Assembly (NCBI RefSeq): GCF_006542275.1 | Contig: NZ_CP041217.1 | Coordinates: 5,272,501-5,336,500, forward strand | Direction: 5' to 3' | Source of the DNA: Saccharibacillus brassicae | GTDB taxonomy: Bacteria > Bacillota > Bacilli > Paenibacillales > Paenibacillaceae | Length of the DNA: 64,000 nt | Part shown: positions 51,224-60,476 of the stretch, piece after piece | Layout of the letters: each line of letters starts with the position of its first letter | Numbering within the stretch: position 1 is the first letter of the stretch | Made by a program: the position numbers and the translations under genes | Notes under the pieces: model-generated | The model's database searches: none | Told to the model about the DNA's origin: nothing | What the model saw: the letters and a program-made list of their open reading frames with translations, nothing else

Positions 51224-52903
51224 ATGAACCTTTCTCCGACGCCAAAACCGATCCGGAGCGTGTCGGTCCTGCTGGCCCTGTTGGTCCTGACGCTCCTGAT
51301 CGTGATCCCCCTGATCCAAATCTTTATCCAAAGCGTGTATCGGGACGGGGAGCTGCAGCTTGCAGCTCCCTTCCGTACGATTGCGGACGCCGATTTGGCC
51401 AAAGTGATGCTCAATACGGTCTGGCTCGGCCTCTGCGTCATCGTCGGTACGACGCTGCTGGCGCTTCCGCTGGCCTGGATCATGGTCCATACGCCGCTCG
51501 GACGCATCCGGGGACTGGAAGTGATTCTGCTCATTCCGTTCATGACGCCGCCGTATATCGGGTCAATGGGCTGGATTCTGTTTATGCAAAAAAACGGCTA
51601 CCTGGAACAGCTTGTCCCGGCTCTGGGACGTATCGCCCCTTCCTTCTTCAGCTTCGGCGGCATGATCGCGATCATGAGCCTGCATCTGTTCCCGTTTCTG
51701 TACCTGCTGCTGCGCGGAGCGCTGGAGCGGATCGGCGGGAGTCTGGAAGAAGCGGCTTCCGTGCTGGGTGCTCCGGCGTGGTACCGGTTTCGCCGCATCG
51801 TCGTTCCGCTGCTGCTGTCGTCGTTCGGCATGGGCGCCATGCTGATCTTCGTCAAGACGATCGCGGAGTTCGGCACACCGGCCACGTTCGGCAAGCGGAT
51901 CGGCTACGACGTCATGACGTCCGAGATCCATCGGTACGTCTCCAGCTGGCCGATCGATTTCGGCAAAGCGACTTCGCTCTCTTCGCTGCTGCTGAGCGTC
52001 TGCCTGCTCATGTGGTACGTGCAGTCCGTCTTGAACCGGCGGTACACGTACAGCCTCGTCGGCGGCAAAGGCTCGCGGCGTTCCGCCGAATCCGGACGCG
52101 GCCCGGTCTTGTGGCTGGGCGGATTGTTCGTCCTGCTGCTGCTCGTGTTCTCGATCGGCATCCCCTACTTCTCGATTATCGCGGCTTCGACGATGAAGCT
52201 GCGCGGGGAAGGGCTGTCCTGGAGCAACACGACGCTCGACGCGTACCGGGAGCTGCTGAGCTTCGGCACGCCGGGCATGAAAGCGCTCATGAACAGCATC
52301 TGGCTCGCGCTGGCCGCTTCGAGTGTCGCCGCCGTGCTCGGTACCTGGTTCGCGCTCACGATTCGCCGTTCCAAAACGGCCAGGCAGCGTTCGGTCGACC
52401 TGCTCAGCCTGCTGCCCAATACAGTGCCCGGCATCGTGATCGTCGTCGGCCTGATCCTGCTCTGGAACTCGCCGTGGATGCCGATTCCGCTCTACAACAC
52501 GGCCGGCATCGTCATCTTGACTTATGTCGTGCTGTTCGTGCCGTATACGGTGCAGTACGTCAAAAGCGCGGCCGGGCAAATCGACGATTCCCTGCTGCAG
52601 GCCGGTCAGGTGTTCGGCGGCCGACCGTCGTACCTGCTGGCGCGTATCACGCTGCCGCTGATCCTGCCGGGCATTATTGCCGGCTGGACGATGACGTTCA
52701 CGATCTCTTCGCGCGAATTGGTCGGCTCCCTGCTGATCCTGCCGCCGTCGATGCAGACGTCGGCCACGTTCATCTTCGCCCAGTTCGAACAGGGACAGGT
52801 ATCGCTCGGCATGGCGATGGCCGTCGTGTCGGTCGGCTTCACTACCCTTATTCTCGTGATTATGGAGAGCCTCGGCTCGAAAAGAAAGTGGAATGCGCGA
52901 TGA
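51224..52903 (+). CDS. ABC importer permease, two fused transmembrane domains
   Basis: 559 residues, about twelve helices in two BPD_transp_1 units. EAA loops: SLEEAASVLGAPAWYRFRRIVVPLLL in the first half and SLLQAGQVFGGRPSYLLARITLPLILPG in the second. The start follows the receptor stop by 1 nt, so translation is coupled. Same architecture as the permease at 36587-38275 but clearly divergent in sequence. Confidence 0.87.
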   Translation: MNLSPTPKPIRSVSVLLALLVLTLLIVIPLIQIFIQSVYRDGELQLAAPFRTIADADLAKVMLNTVWLGLCVIVGTTLLALPLAWIMVHTPLGRIRGLEVILLIPFMTPPYIGSMGWILFMQKNGYLEQLVPALGRIAPSFFSFGGMIAIMSLHLFPFLYLLLRGALERIGGSLEEAASVLGAPAWYRFRRIVVPLLLSSFGMGAMLIFVKTIAEFGTPATFGKRIGYDVMTSEIHRYVSSWPIDFGKATSLSSLLLSVCLLMWYVQSVLNRRYTYSLVGGKGSRRSAESGRGPVLWLGGLFVLLLLVFSIGIPYFSIIAASTMKLRGEGLSWSNTTLDAYRELLSFGTPGMKALMNSIWLALAASSVAAVLGTWFALTIRRSKTARQRSVDLLSLLPNTVPGIVIVVGLILLWNSPWMPIPLYNTAGIVILTYVVLFVPYTVQYVKSAAGQIDDSLLQAGQVFGGRPSYLLARITLPLILPGIIAGWTMTFTISSRELVGSLLILPPSMQTSATFIFAQFEQGQVSLGMAMAVVSVGFTTLILVIMESLGSKRKWNAR

Positions 52904-54222
52904 TGAAATTACAGGTATGGGGCGGCGCCGGCGAACATGGCCGGTCCTGCTATCGCATTGTGGGCGAACGCTGCCGCCTGCTGCTCGACTGCGGCGTCAA
53001 GAAGGAAGAACGCGGCCTCTACCCGCTGCTCGAACCGGCGGAAATTCCGCAGCTGACGGCCGCTTTTCTCTCCCATGCGCATGAAGACCACGCCATGGCG
53101 CTGCCCCTGCTCTACAAGCACGGGTATGCGGGCGAGATCTGGACGACGCGGGCGACGGTTCGCCAGCTGCGCAAAGGATTCGACGGCTGGAAGCGGTTCG
53201 TCGCTTCCCGCGGAGGCTTGCTCCCTTACGAACAGGAACATATCGACGCGATGAAGTTTCGCTTCCTCGAAGATTACGCGCCTCCGCGTCAAGCGTTCGA
53301 CTGGGTCCCCGCACCCGGCGAAGAACCGATTCGCCTCATGTGGGGACGCACAGGACATCTGGCCGGCTCCGTCTGGCTGCGGATCGAAGCGGAAGGCAAG
53401 CGGGTGTTCTTCTCCGGCGACTACAGCCGGGAATCGGCGCTGCTGGAAGCCGATTCGCCCGAAAGCCCGGAGGAGAAATCGGGCTTGTCCACGAGGATCA
53501 GCGACCTGTCGATCGTGGACAACGCGTACGGCACGGACGACGAGCCGCAGGCGTCCAAGCTGGAACGGCTGCGGACGTCGATCTTGTCTGTATTGGAACG
53601 CGGCGGGCGGACGCTGCTGCCGCTGCCGGCGTTCGGACGCAGCCAGGATCTGCTGATCTGGGCGTGCCGGTATCTGTCGCCGTATCCGATCGTCGTCGAG
53701 CGGATCATCTGGCAGGGCTTGATGGATCTGCTCGACGATCCGCTCTGGCTGCGTGCGGGAAGCGCGGAGTCGATCCGCCGGTTGACGCAGGACTGCGTCA
53801 ACCGCCTGATCCTCGTCGATAGCGAGGAAGAACGCGCGGACGCGCTGCGGCGGGAAGGGCCCTGCCTTATCCTGGCGCCTGACGGGATGCTGGAATCGGC
53901 GGTCTCGCAGCGTTATCTGGAGCATCTTGCGCCAGGTGCGGATCACCTCGTCGTGCTGACCGGGCACGCTTCCCGGGGCACGCGGGCCCGCCAGCTGCTC
54001 GATCGGCAGCTGCCCGGCGTGCGCTGCCGGGTCATGCACCAGTTCTACAAAGTCCATCAAGGCATCGGAGACGTCAGGTTGATGCTGGACGAAGCGCCGG
54101 CCTCGTCGGTCGTACTGGTCCATGCGCCCGATACGGACACGCATGAAGTCTGCCGCATTTTGCGAAGCGAAGGCCGAACCGGCCTGTTCTCGCTTACGCC
54201 GGGCATGGAAATCGTCATTTGA
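52900..54222 (+). CDS. MBL-fold beta-CASP nuclease-like protein in the ABC operon
   Basis: 440 residues. The metallo-beta-lactamase motif S-H59-A-H61-E-D63-H64 binds two zincs; FFSGDYS supplies a further ligand. A beta-CASP insertion (about 225-390, DNAYGTDDEPQ, GRTLLPLPAFGRSQDLLI) and a C-terminal RMMBL-like end (VMHQFYKVHQGIGDVRLML) follow the order of RNase J / CPSF-type nucleases. The ATG at 52900 overlaps the permease stop (4 nt). RNA cleavage is the family activity; why it is joined to a transporter is unclear. Phosphodiesterase action on an imported compound is an alternative. Confidence 0.78.
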   Translation: MMKLQVWGGAGEHGRSCYRIVGERCRLLLDCGVKKEERGLYPLLEPAEIPQLTAAFLSHAHEDHAMALPLLYKHGYAGEIWTTRATVRQLRKGFDGWKRFVASRGGLLPYEQEHIDAMKFRFLEDYAPPRQAFDWVPAPGEEPIRLMWGRTGHLAGSVWLRIEAEGKRVFFSGDYSRESALLEADSPESPEEKSGLSTRISDLSIVDNAYGTDDEPQASKLERLRTSILSVLERGGRTLLPLPAFGRSQDLLIWACRYLSPYPIVVERIIWQGLMDLLDDPLWLRAGSAESIRRLTQDCVNRLILVDSEEERADALRREGPCLILAPDGMLESAVSQRYLEHLAPGADHLVVLTGHASRGTRARQLLDRQLPGVRCRVMHQFYKVHQGIGDVRLMLDEAPASSVVLVHAPDTDTHEVCRILRSEGRTGLFSLTPGMEIVI

Positions 54223-54238
54223 GCGGCTGATTGACTTG

Positions 54239-54278
54239 AAAAAGCCCGTTATCCCTCTGGAGGGATAACGGGCTTTTT
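54239..54278. terminator. Strong terminator after the ABC/MBL operon
   Basis: An 18-bp stem AAAAAGCCCGTTATCCCT with its complement and a CTGG loop, ending in a T-run; may also serve the convergent HAD gene. Confidence 0.85.
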
Positions 54279-54367
54279 ACTTGATTTTCGACGCTATTTT
54301 TGAGGAAGAGATCCAAAGCAAATGCTAAACAAATGCTTGCTTGAAAACTTAAAATAACGCTTACATT

Positions 54368-55030
54368 TTACAGGGCACCTGCCGCTCTCCCTGCGCTTGC
54401 GTTGAACCCTTCGATCGCCGCCGAGACTTCGCCCGGGTAAAACGCCATAAAGTCGGGCGAGAAACGCGTCATCAGTTCCGACGAATCGTAGCCCCAGGCT
54501 GCCGCGATCATCTTGATGCCCGAACGCTGACCGGCCTGGATGTCCCGCAGCTCGTCGCCGATATACAGCGCTTCGCGCGGATGCAGCTTGTTGTCGCGCA
54601 GGAACGAATGGATAGCGCGGTGCTTGCCGAACAGGCTGAAGCACGAGCGGACCTGTACGAACTGGCTGATCTCGTTATGGCGCAGGAACGAACGGATATT
54701 GCTCTCCAGATTGGACGAGATGATGCTGAGCTGGTAGCCCTGTGCGTTCAATTCCCGAATCAGGTCGCCTACGCCGTCCTTGAGTTCGAGCGTTTTGATC
54801 TTCCGGCGGTACTCCGAGAACAGCTGGAAGCCGAGAAACGGAAGACGATACAGCGGAATGCCGAGCGTCTTGGAACGTTGGCGTATGGACAGACCGGCAA
54901 ATGGCTCCGACGTATCGTCGCCGATCGGTTGATAGCCGTGCTTGGCCGCCAGGCTGTTGTACAGCTCGACAATAAGAGGCCGGGAATTAACAATCGTTCC
55001 GTCGAAATCGAAGATCACATGCCTAATCAT
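54368..55030 (-). CDS. HAD-superfamily phosphatase (paralogue 2)
   Basis: 220 residues. MIRHVIFDFDGTIVNSRPL is nearly identical to the N-terminus of the HAD protein at 47113-47757, and motifs ISSN, LFGKHRAIHSFLR and GDELRDIQAGQRSG are shared over the whole length. ATG 55030 follows GGAGGT. The two copies bracket the LysR/ABC/MBL block in the same orientation, which suggests duplication or insertion of that block. Substrate unknown. Confidence 0.83.
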   Translation of the reverse strand: MIRHVIFDFDGTIVNSRPLIVELYNSLAAKHGYQPIGDDTSEPFAGLSIRQRSKTLGIPLYRLPFLGFQLFSEYRRKIKTLELKDGVGDLIRELNAQGYQLSIISSNLESNIRSFLRHNEISQFVQVRSCFSLFGKHRAIHSFLRDNKLHPREALYIGDELRDIQAGQRSGIKMIAAAWGYDSSELMTRFSPDFMAFYPGEVSAAIEGFNASAGRAAGAL

Positions 55031-55812
55031 AGTCCATACCTCCTCTGGAAATGTGTTCCTGTCCTCTTTATCTTTATATAACCGTTTTCTTGTCTTATTC
55101 TCTATTATAACGGATTTCGCGGACGAATAATGAACAATATCTTTTAATTTCGAATTATTATTTTGCAGCCGGCCTGCAAAACGCAGCTTTCTGCTCGTTT
55201 TCTCCGAAATAGCTGCGTGAGAACATCTATTTTGCTTAGTTATGCGTGCGCGGAGTCGAATAACTGCGCAGGAGCACTTATTTCCGGTCATAACTACCGC
55301 AAGCTATCTTTTCCCGCAAAATAAGTGGATATAAGCAGTTATTCGGCATTTCTGCGGTTTTCAGCTCGAATAAGTGCTGCTATGCACTTAATAATTTTGA
55401 GCCTACGAATCGGGTCGTAATCGAGGCGTAGGCTCTAAGAGATCCGAACAAGTTTGAAGAAGCCGGAAGAGGTCTGAATAGGTATGAAGAAGTTGGAAGA
55501 GATCTAAAAAGAAAGTTCTGAAGTTGTCCTAAGAGGTATGAAGAGGTATGAATAAACCCGAAGTTGTCCGAAGGTTGCGTCCGTGATCGTGCCTCCACAT
55601 GTCCGCGCAGCATAAATTCCCGGCACGCGGCATGCGCACGCAACCTTTCGGCATGCCAAATAACCCGGGCCGCCAAACGGCTCCGGGTTATTCGATCTTT
55701 CGTGACTACCCGCCTTTTCGCTACTGCACGCCTTTTGGTGACTACCCGCCTTTACGCTACTACGCCTTTTAACTACCGTATGCCTCATCGTGACTGCACG
55801 CCTATCGCTGGC
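55031..55812. other. Gene-free, repeat-rich intergenic region
   Basis: No plausible gene in 782 bp. 55150-55390 is a mosaic of short direct and inverted repeats built on AATAAGTG, GCACTTATT and GTTATTCG, like the dispersed non-coding repeats of Paenibacillus genomes. 55399-55435 is a hairpin with arms GAGCCTACG / CGTAGGCTC. 55436-55560 is a purine-rich run of variants of GAAGAGGTATGAA. 55659-55692 is a 10-bp hairpin AATAACCCGG / CCGGGTTATT. 55702-55813 is the tandem array listed separately. An open frame on the minus strand here gives only repetitive peptide and no ribosome site. Confidence 0.7.
55702..55773. repeat. 36-bp tandem repeat, two copies plus degenerate units
   Basis: Copies 55702-55737 and 55738-55773 both begin GTGACTACCCGCCTTT and continue CGCTACT...ACGCCTTTT. 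Each is itself built from two units of about 18 bp (CTACCCGCCTTTTCG and CTACTGCACGCCTTTTG), and decayed units run on to about 55813, close to the end of the PdxH-type gene. Confidence 0.72.
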
Positions 55813-56499
55813 TCAAGGCCACAACAATCCGTGTTCCCACGCACCGTTTGCAGCGAGCCGATACTGGACCCGCGTATGTTTGCGATCCGCATCGGCCTGC
55901 CAGAACTCGGCTTCTTCGAGCCGGAGCGCGAACAGCCGCCACAGCGGCGTGACCGCGTCCGCGTCCTGCCGCAGAATCTCCCGCTGCTCGGCGAGCGCCT
56001 GATCCAGCTGCGCTTTGCTATCTAAGCGCTCGCTCTGCCGGCCGAGCATGGCAAGTGCCCGCGCTTCGGTCCCGCGCCGCCTCAGATCGTCGGCCCCTTC
56101 CTGCGCCCCGGTATCCGTGACGCTGCCGCGCAGGCGGATCTGCCGGCCGAGCGCCGGCCAATAGAAGGTCAGCGCCGCATGCGGCACCTGCTGCAGCTGT
56201 CGGCCTTTGCGGCTCTCCAGCCCGGAAGCGAAAAAGAACGTCTCGCCGTGCACGTCTTTGAGAATCAGGACCCGCGCGTCGGGCCGCCCGTCTTCGTCGA
56301 CGGTAGACAGCGTCGCGGCATGCGGTTCGGCTGCTTTCTCCCCAAGCGCCTGCTCGAACCAGTTCAAGAACAGCTCGCCCGGCCGATCCGGCAGCGCCGA
56401 CGTCTCAAAAGGATCAAACGGACCTTCCAGCGATTTCAATCCCCGAAACAGCGGATTCCGGTTGTCTTTGCCGCCGCCGCTCGGCTTATGGTCGCCCAT
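55813..56499 (-). CDS. Pyridoxamine 5'-phosphate oxidase family protein (PdxH-like)
   Basis: 228 residues. FMN-binding split-barrel pattern: ARVLILKDVHGETFFFASGLESRKGRQLQQVPHAALTFYWPALGRQIRLRG, and the C-terminal WRLFALRLEEAEFWQADADRKHTRVQYRL typical of PdxH. It would oxidise pyridoxamine/pyridoxine phosphate to PLP with FMN, or be a related flavin oxidase. ATG 56499 lies 4 nt after the stop of the aldo/keto reductase gene, so the two are coupled; no independent ribosome site is seen. Confidence 0.8.
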   Translation of the reverse strand: MGDHKPSGGGKDNRNPLFRGLKSLEGPFDPFETSALPDRPGELFLNWFEQALGEKAAEPHAATLSTVDEDGRPDARVLILKDVHGETFFFASGLESRKGRQLQQVPHAALTFYWPALGRQIRLRGSVTDTGAQEGADDLRRRGTEARALAMLGRQSERLDSKAQLDQALAEQREILRQDADAVTPLWRLFALRLEEAEFWQADADRKHTRVQYRLAANGAWEHGLLWP

Positions 56500-56503
56500 C
56501 GGC

Positions 56504-57370
56504 TTAAGCCAGATTGCTGAGCGTCTCGAAATCTTCGTCGCTCAGCTGCAGGCCGGCTGCCGCCATATTGTCTTCCAGATGGGCGACGGACGACGTGCCC
56601 GGAATCGGCAGGATCGCCGGCGACCGTCTGAGCAGCCAGGCGAGCGCGATTTGGGCCGGCTTGGCATTTAGGCGCTTGGACATTTCGTCCAGCGGTCCTC
56701 CGTCTCGGGCCAATTCGCCGGTCGCGAGCGGGAACCACGGAATGAAGGCGATTCCGCCGGATTCCGCTTCTTCCAGCACGTCTTCCGCTTTGCGGTTCGA
56801 CAGATTGTACAGATTCTGCACCGATACGATATCGGTAATCTCGCGCGCTTCGCGCAGCTGTTCGACGCTGACTTCGCTCAGCCCGATATGCCGGATCTTG
56901 CCTTCCTTGCGCAGCAGCTCCAGTTCGCCGAGCTGGTCGGCCAGCGGCACTTTCGGATCGATCCGGTGCAGCTGGAACAGATCGATCCGCTCCAGACCGA
57001 GCAGTCTCAGGCTCATCTCCGCCTGCTGGCGCAAATATTCCGGACGTCCGACCGGACGCCAATCGTTCGGACCCGAGCGGGTCAGGCCGGCTTTGGTGGC
57101 AATGACCATATCGTCGCTGTACGGATGCAGCGCTTTGCGGATCAGCGGTTCGGCGACGGCCGGACCGTAAGAATCGGCGGTATCGATAAAGTTGACGCCG
57201 AACTCGGCGACGCGCTTGAGTACGCGGACCGCTTCGTCGGGGTCTTTCGGATCTCCCCAGACGCCGGGACCCGTCAGCTGCATCGTGCCGTAGCCCAGCC
57301 GGTTAACCGTCATATCGCCTCCGATCGTGAAAGTACCGGATTGAGCGGCGTTTACGTTCGTTGAAGTCAT
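56504..57370 (-). CDS. Aldo/keto reductase
   Basis: 288 residues, (beta/alpha)8 barrel. Catalytic tetrad: D and Y in [11 protein letters not shown] in IATKAG, H in FQLHRIDP. The C-terminal [17 protein letters not shown] binds the NADPH phosphate. GAGAGGAG precedes ATG 57370; an upstream in-frame start is not supported. Co-transcribed with the PdxH-like gene; an AKR next to a PdxH could be a pyridoxal reductase, which I offer only as a possibility. Confidence 0.85.
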   Translation of the reverse strand: MTSTNVNAAQSGTFTIGGDMTVNRLGYGTMQLTGPGVWGDPKDPDEAVRVLKRVAEFGVNFIDTADSYGPAVAEPLIRKALHPYSDDMVIATKAGLTRSGPNDWRPVGRPEYLRQQAEMSLRLLGLERIDLFQLHRIDPKVPLADQLGELELLRKEGKIRHIGLSEVSVEQLREAREITDIVSVQNLYNLSNRKAEDVLEEAESGGIAFIPWFPLATGELARDGGPLDEMSKRLNAKPAQIALAWLLRRSPAILPIPGTSSVAHLEDNMAAAGLQLSDEDFETLSNLA

Positions 57371-57487
57371 GGAATCGCTCCTCTCAGAATTAAAAGAAGC
57401 ATCCGGCACGTACACCCGGATGCCGTTACCCTTTCTTCATTACCCGCCGCAAGCCGGCCGCAATCTAAAGCTGCGAGCCGGCCGGAT

Positions 57488-57539
57488 CTATTCCGTCAAC
57501 CTATTCCGTAATCCTATTCCATGATCCTACTCCGCGATC
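57488..57539. repeat. Four 13-bp tandem repeats across a stop codon
   Basis: Units CTATTCCGTCAAC, CTATTCCGTAATC, CTATTCCATGATC, CTACTCCGCGATC at 57488, 57501, 57514 and 57527. The last unit contains the final codons and TAG stop of the Cof-type HAD gene on the minus strand; the others lie in its 3' untranslated region. Confidence 0.8.
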
Positions 57540-58411
57540 AGTCCGTATTTGAGGAAGCTGCGGTACAGCCCGTCTTCTTGAATCGTGCCCGTCACGTGGT
57601 CGGCGACCGCTTTCAGTTCGTCCCGCGCGTCGCCCATGGCGATGCCGACCGCGCAGTATTGCAGCATTTCCATGTCGTTCAGCCCGTCGCCGATCGCGAT
57701 CGTGTCCGCGACCGAACGATTCAGGTGCACGAGCACGTCGGCGATCGCGACCGCTTTGTGTACGCCGGGTACGGCCAGTTCGCCGCTGTCTTTGCCGAAG
57801 ATGGGCACGGTGCACTGCAGCACTTCGAATTTGCCTTCGAACTCGGCCTTGATGAGATCGAACGGCAGGTCGCTTTCGAGGAAACACACTTTGTTGACGT
57901 CGCTTTTGTACAGATCGGTCTCCCCGTACGTGAGCGCGCCGAGAAACGGATGCGGCGCGCGTTCGAACTGTTCCCGCGCGCCGGGGTCGTTGGCGACGTC
58001 GCCGTGGATCAGCGCGATCAAGCGGTCCTGCAGATTGCGGCTGGCGTACAGCCCGGCATTGGATTCCAGATAGAAATGGATCCCGTGCCGTTCGAAAAAG
58101 TCTACCATATGCCGCACGTCCGCTTCCGATACCTGTTTGTGGTACAGCGTCTCGCCGCCGCATTCGACGTAGCCGCCGCCCGCACCGATCAAGCCGTCGA
58201 AGCCGATCTCCCAGATGACGTCGTAGATCTCGGGCTTGGAACGTCCGGTGCACAGGTAGAGCCGGTGTCCGTTCGCGCGCGCCTGCCGGCAGGCCGCAAT
58301 CGCGGAAGGAGGAACGGTTCCGTAGTCGTCGACGAGCGTTCCGTCAATATCGATAAACACCAATTTGGACGAAGCTTCCGCGGTATCTCTTGGATCGGTT
58401 GAATAAGTCAT
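57527..58411 (-). CDS. Cof-type HAD-IIB hydrolase
   Basis: 294 residues. Motif I FIDIDGTLVDDYG, motif II LCTGR, a large C2-type cap (about 85-200), and motif IV IAIGDGLNDMEML. Members dephosphorylate sugar phosphates, flavin precursors or related metabolites. GGGAGGCG precedes ATG 58411. The C-terminus (FLKYGLIAE) runs into the 13-bp tandem repeat. Confidence 0.84.
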   Translation of the reverse strand: MTYSTDPRDTAEASSKLVFIDIDGTLVDDYGTVPPSAIAACRQARANGHRLYLCTGRSKPEIYDVIWEIGFDGLIGAGGGYVECGGETLYHKQVSEADVRHMVDFFERHGIHFYLESNAGLYASRNLQDRLIALIHGDVANDPGAREQFERAPHPFLGALTYGETDLYKSDVNKVCFLESDLPFDLIKAEFEGKFEVLQCTVPIFGKDSGELAVPGVHKAVAIADVLVHLNRSVADTIAIGDGLNDMEMLQYCAVGIAMGDARDELKAVADHVTGTIQEDGLYRSFLKYGLIAE

Positions 58412-58600
58412 GATGGATACGCCTCCCGGTTAGAAAATAGGACTGAAAAAAGAATCGGCGCTTGGCCGACACTCCCTGCTTCCTACCGTACAGGCTGGAA
58501 CGCGTTTCACGTCAAGCTTTTCCCAACAGTCGGATCATTCTCTCCACGATCTGATTATTCTCTCGACGCTCGGATCATTCGCCTGCGGGAGCGGAAAACG

Positions 58601-59776
58601 TCAGGTACGGATTTTGCGGAAAAACTCGATGATGTCGCCGCTCAGCAGCTCCGGTTGTTCCAACGCCGCAAAGTGGCCGCCGCGGTCGAACTCGGTCCAA
58701 TGCCGGACGTTATATTTCTCTTCCGCCAGAGCGCGAATCGGATACGATACGTCTTTGGGGAACACGGCGACGCCGAGCGGAGGCGCATCCTCCGAAGACA
58801 GTCCTTCCGGCAGCGGCGGCTGCTGCGCATGCATGGTCTCGTAATACAGGCGGGCGGAAGAACCGGCGGTCGCCGTCAGCCAATAGATGGTGACGTTGGT
58901 CAGCAGACGGTCGCGGTCGATCGCTTCTTCGGGCAGCCCGGTCTTGTCTGTCCATTCGTAAAATTTCTCGATGATCCACGCCAACTGTCCGGACGGCGAA
59001 TCGGTCAGCGCGTAAGACAGCGTCTGCGGACGGGTTCCCTGCTGTACGGAGTAACCCGACTGCTCTTTGGCATAATGTTTCATTTTGTCGAGCTGCTCGC
59101 GGTCCCGGGGCTTGAGCTTGGCCAGCTGCTTCGGATTTTCCGGCGGCGGGGTCATCAGCATATTGACATGGACGCCGACCACGCCGACCGGGTCCCGGGC
59201 GCCGATTTCCAGCGAGATCACAGAGCCCCAGTCTCCGCCCTGCGTGCCGTACCGTTCGTAGCCGAGCCGCTTCATGAGGGTGACGAACATACCGGCGATC
59301 ACTTTATGATCCAGGCCCGCCTGCGAAGTCGGACCGGAGAATCCGTAGCCCGGCAGCGAAGGAATGACCAGATGGAACGCGTCCGAAGACGGCCTGCCGT
59401 ATTCCTGCGGGCGGGTGAGCGGACCGATCAGGTCCAGAAATTCGACGATCGAACCGGGCCAGCCATGAAGAAGCAGCAGCGGCAGCGCATCCGGTTCGGG
59501 CGAGCGGATATGCAGGAAATGGACGTTCTCCCCGCCGATCTGCGTCATGAACTGCGGGTAGGCGTTCAGCTCGGCCTCATGTGTGCGCCAATCGTAGCCG
59601 CTGCGCCAGTAATCGGCCAGCTCGCGCATATAGCTCAGCGGCACGCCGTAATTCCAGCCGCCGCCCGGCGCTTCTTCCGGCCACCGGGTATGGGACAGCC
59701 GCTGCTTCAGATCATCAAGATCGCTTTGCGGAATATCGATCCGATACGGTTGAACGATCGGTTGTTCGTTTGGCAT
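58601..59776 (-). CDS. Epoxide hydrolase (microsomal type, EHN domain)
   Basis: 391 residues. The N-terminal EHN region (PYRIDIPQSDLDDLKQRLSHTRWPEE) precedes an alpha/beta-hydrolase core with LLLLHGWPGSIVEF (oxyanion hole), nucleophile D in TQGGDWGSVISL, a lid, and the catalytic H in RGGHFAALEQPELL. It opens epoxides to diols; natural substrate unknown. GGGAGGA precedes ATG 59776; the longer Lys-rich extension upstream is not coding. Confidence 0.86.
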   Translation of the reverse strand: MPNEQPIVQPYRIDIPQSDLDDLKQRLSHTRWPEEAPGGGWNYGVPLSYMRELADYWRSGYDWRTHEAELNAYPQFMTQIGGENVHFLHIRSPEPDALPLLLLHGWPGSIVEFLDLIGPLTRPQEYGRPSSDAFHLVIPSLPGYGFSGPTSQAGLDHKVIAGMFVTLMKRLGYERYGTQGGDWGSVISLEIGARDPVGVVGVHVNMLMTPPPENPKQLAKLKPRDREQLDKMKHYAKEQSGYSVQQGTRPQTLSYALTDSPSGQLAWIIEKFYEWTDKTGLPEEAIDRDRLLTNVTIYWLTATAGSSARLYYETMHAQQPPLPEGLSSEDAPPLGVAVFPKDVSYPIRALAEEKYNVRHWTEFDRGGHFAALEQPELLSGDIIEFFRKIRT

Positions 59777-59862
59777 GAAGATTCCTCCCGTTGTGTCGGA
59801 TTTGGACGTTCTTTTCTTTTTACCCCGTCTTTTTACCCCGAATCCCTGCTTTTTCGTCACGC

Positions 59863-59887
59863 AAAAAAAGGCGCCGAAGCGGCACCT
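59863..59887 (-). terminator. Terminator of the DUF3592 gene
   Basis: Minus strand GGTGCC-GCTTC-GGCGCC followed by seven T, immediately after the stop codon. Confidence 0.75.
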
Positions 59888-60301
59888 TCACAGCAGAAGC
59901 GCGAATCCGACGGCCAGAAAAACGACGCCGAGCACGATCGGACCGGTCTGCTTGCGCAGCGCGTCGGTTCCGCCCAAAATTTCGAACGCCGCGGTATGGT
60001 CAGGCCGGTAATGGACGTCGACCTTCGCGCCGATCGGCGGCTGCGGCGACGGATTTCCGACCTGCGACACCTGTTCGATCGGACCGGCGCCGGCATCGAA
60101 CCGGACGACCGGATAATATTTGATGCCGGTACTGCTTCGTTCGAATCCGGTATCCGCCAATTCTTCGTAACGGACGATCTGTCCCGGCACGGTATGTTCG
60201 CTTTGCGCAAGTTTGCGCTGCCGGGCGCCGGAATACAACCCGAATGCGATAAAAGCTGCGCCTAGGATCCAAAAAATGATTTCGCTGCCTGCTCCGTTCA
60301 A
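59888..60301 (-). CDS. DUF3592 membrane protein
   Basis: 137 residues: transmembrane helix (about 8-24), a DUF3592 beta domain (GQIVRYEELADTGFERSSTGIKYYPVVRFDAG ... VDVHYRPDHTAAFEI), and a C-terminal helix (about 121-137). The start is TTG 60301 with GGGAGGG 6 nt upstream; no ATG is nearby. Function unknown. Confidence 0.78.
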   Translation of the reverse strand: MNGAGSEIIFWILGAAFIAFGLYSGARQRKLAQSEHTVPGQIVRYEELADTGFERSSTGIKYYPVVRFDAGAGPIEQVSQVGNPSPQPPIGAKVDVHYRPDHTAAFEILGGTDALRKQTGPIVLGVVFLAVGFALLL

Positions 60302-60476
60302 ACGATTCCCTCCCCCGGTGTTCGGCGTTTATGGCGTTTATTCGGTAACTTACCTCCGAAAACGCGTTTCCAATCATTTCTTTTTTTCATCCGGACCCAA
60401 AAAGCCTTAACCGTTTTCGAATCTGGCCGATATATACGAAGAGAACTTGGAATATACCGTTATGAGGAGGATTACG

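Noticed and set aside
55702-55813. Tandem 36-bp units as a CRISPR array
   Set aside because: Repeats are head-to-tail without unique spacers, are built from 18-bp subunits, and no cas gene is near.
60445-60470. AACTTGGAATATACCGTTATGAGG resembles part of Bacillus dif
   Set aside because: Only the left half and TTATG agree; the rest is the ribosome site of the chemoreceptor gene. Chance similarity.
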